Of a stretch of DNA of 5,314 bases, positions 4,382 through 5,314 are shown in pieces (position 1 is the first letter of the stretch; each line of letters begins with the position of its first letter). The translations under genes and the position numbers were made by a program. Location: positions 1 to 5,314 of the forward strand of contig JBBRMY010000168.1 of NCBI GenBank assembly GCA_038230595.1. Reading direction: 5' to 3'. The notes under the pieces were generated by a model, which saw nothing but the letters and a program-made list of their open reading frames with translations, was not told the DNA's origin and did not search any database. This DNA is from JBBRMY01 sp038230595. Its GTDB lineage: Bacteria > Bacteroidota > Ignavibacteria > Tepidaquicellales > Tepidaquicellaceae.

Positions 4382-5314
4382 ATGAGAAATATTTTATTAA
4401 TGCTCGCTTTATTCATAACTCTCTGCTCTGTGCAAGCTCAAAACTTTCAGCTTGGAAAGATCGGTGGTGGTCCTTCTTCAGATTACGGATATGGAATGTG
4501 CGTGGATAATTCCGGGAATATGTATGTTGCAGGATGCTATAAAGGAACTGCTGCTTTTGATAATGTGAATGTAACCAGTCTTGGAAATTTTGATATTTTC
4601 ATCGCAAAGTATAATTCAGCCGGAACTTTACTCTGGTTTAAAACAGCAGGCAGTTATGGTGCCGATGAAGCAGATAGAATATTTCTTGGACCTGATGGCA
4701 GCATTTATGTTGCCGGAACTTTTCAAAGTCTTTGTCACTGGGACGATATTTCAATTCATGCAGGTGGAGTTGAAGCAGGAGAAGATATCTTTCTTGCAAA
4801 GCTGAATACTGATGGAGTTTATCAGTGGGTAAAAAGCTATGGCGGAACATCACAGGATTTTATAACCGATATGGATGCCAATACAAATAGTATTTTTATT
4901 TCAGGCTATTCGTTTGGTACTTTTGAAGCACCGGGTGGTATCTCTGTTCCCCCCGTTGGTACATCAACAACAAAGTTCGTAATGAAATTAGATATGAATG
5001 GGAATGCTGCATGGGCAAAGTCTACAGGTGGCAACACATGGATATCAGTTAGTGACAACAATTATTACATAGCAGGTCTAATTTCAGGAACGGTTAACTT
5101 TGACGGAACTATTCTGACAAGCAACGGACCAACAGATCTTTTTCTTGCAGGTTATGATTTAAACGGAAATCAACAGTGGATAAAGCAATTCGGAGGCACA
5201 GGTTCAGAGAATATGAGGTCTGTAAAATATGACAAGACTACAGGTTGTATTTACTGGGCGGGATGCTTTCAGAATTCAATGGTGATGGGAAGTAATACTT
5301 TAACTTCAGCGGGG
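4382..5314 (+). CDS. exported SBBP-type beta-propeller protein, C-terminus beyond the window
   Basis: An open frame runs from ATG 4382 to the right edge without a stop, giving 311 residues of a longer protein. A Sec signal peptide (hydrophobic 4-16, probable cleavage after V-Q-A at 17-19) sends it out of the cytoplasm. The mature part is a tandem repeat of about 55-65 residues: 'D-G-x-I-Y-V-A-G' strands alternate with 'D-[IL]-F-[IL]-A-K-x-[ND]-x-x-G-x-x-x-W-x-K-x-x-G-G' strands at about 71-91, 135-155, 198-217 and 252-272. This is the SBBP (beta-propeller repeat) pattern. The third unit is shortened after its 'GG' (218-232). Such proteins in this lineage often end in a type IX secretion sorting domain, which would lie outside the window. 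Binding partner and function are unknown. An in-frame TAA at 4346-4348, with no ATG between it and 4382, supports this start; no Shine-Dalgarno site is seen. Confidence 0.88.
   Translation, partial: MRNILLMLALFITLCSVQAQNFQLGKIGGGPSSDYGYGMCVDNSGNMYVAGCYKGTAAFDNVNVTSLGNFDIFIAKYNSAGTLLWFKTAGSYGADEADRIFLGPDGSIYVAGTFQSLCHWDDISIHAGGVEAGEDIFLAKLNTDGVYQWVKSYGGTSQDFITDMDANTNSIFISGYSFGTFEAPGGISVPPVGTSTTKFVMKLDMNGNAAWAKSTGGNTWISVSDNNYYIAGLISGTVNFDGTILTSNGPTDLFLAGYDLNGNQQWIKQFGGTGSENMRSVKYDKTTGCIYWAGCFQNSMVMGSNTLTSAG

Noticed and set aside
4352..4386. GTTCGAAT on the minus strand resembling a tRNA T-loop
   Set aside because: The flanking bases do not form a five-pair T-stem, and no acceptor or anticodon arm is visible.
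4581..4805. Open frame on the plus strand, 74 codons, inside the beta-propeller gene
   Set aside because: It lies wholly within the 4382-5314 gene in another frame, has no recognisable features, and the repeat pattern of the overlapping frame is clearly the real coding signal.
4638..4853. Open frame on the minus strand, 71 codons, opposite the beta-propeller gene
   Set aside because: Antisense shadow of the repeat-coding sequence; low-complexity His/Gln/Leu-rich product with no ribosome binding site.

Overview
This is a 5.3 kb, AT-rich chromosomal window, most likely from the Bacteroidota/Chlorobi lineage, with Ignavibacteria or a related low-GC group the best guess. That placement rests on gene content: a signal-peptide-bearing SBBP-type beta-propeller protein, a lineage-type 466-residue helical protein with an 'ETPFYNK'-like N-terminus, a secreted Ig-like/TPR-like protein, and intergenic GC-rich palindromes built around CTTTAG/CTAAAG. 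No marker gene (rRNA, ribosomal protein) is present, so the placement is inference.

Layout. Positions 1-380 hold no complete gene, but they contain a possible start codon of a minus-strand gene leaving the left edge, one copy of a GGGAATCC-type palindrome, and a dense run of hairpins (189-295) ending in a terminator-like element on the plus strand. Positions 381-818 (minus) encode a small heat-shock protein (Hsp20). Positions 819-1462 are a 644-bp divergent intergenic region that is unusually rich in structure: a second GGGAATCC palindrome, a 51-bp element with a 21-bp stem, a concentric AT-rich dyad carrying TTGACAA boxes, and a 138-bp composite palindromic element with 13-bp terminal inverted repeats. 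Positions 1463-1678 (plus) encode a DUF1272 eight-cysteine protein.

Positions 1698-4224 are a minus-strand unit in the transcription order 466-aa cytoplasmic helical protein, a previously uncalled 49-codon ORF (2845-2696) that overlaps both neighbours, and a 333-aa secreted protein. The small ORF overlaps the upstream gene by 22 nt and the downstream start by ATGA, so the three are probably co-transcribed and translationally coupled. A 157-bp divergent spacer then leads to a plus-strand gene from 4382 to beyond the right edge, encoding an exported beta-propeller protein of which the first 311 residues are present.

No CRISPR array, tRNA, rRNA, transposase or recognisable defence system is visible. 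Hsp20 and DUF1272 are ordinary known families. The less explained material is the 466-aa/49-codon/333-aa unit and the palindrome-rich non-coding regions around hsp20.
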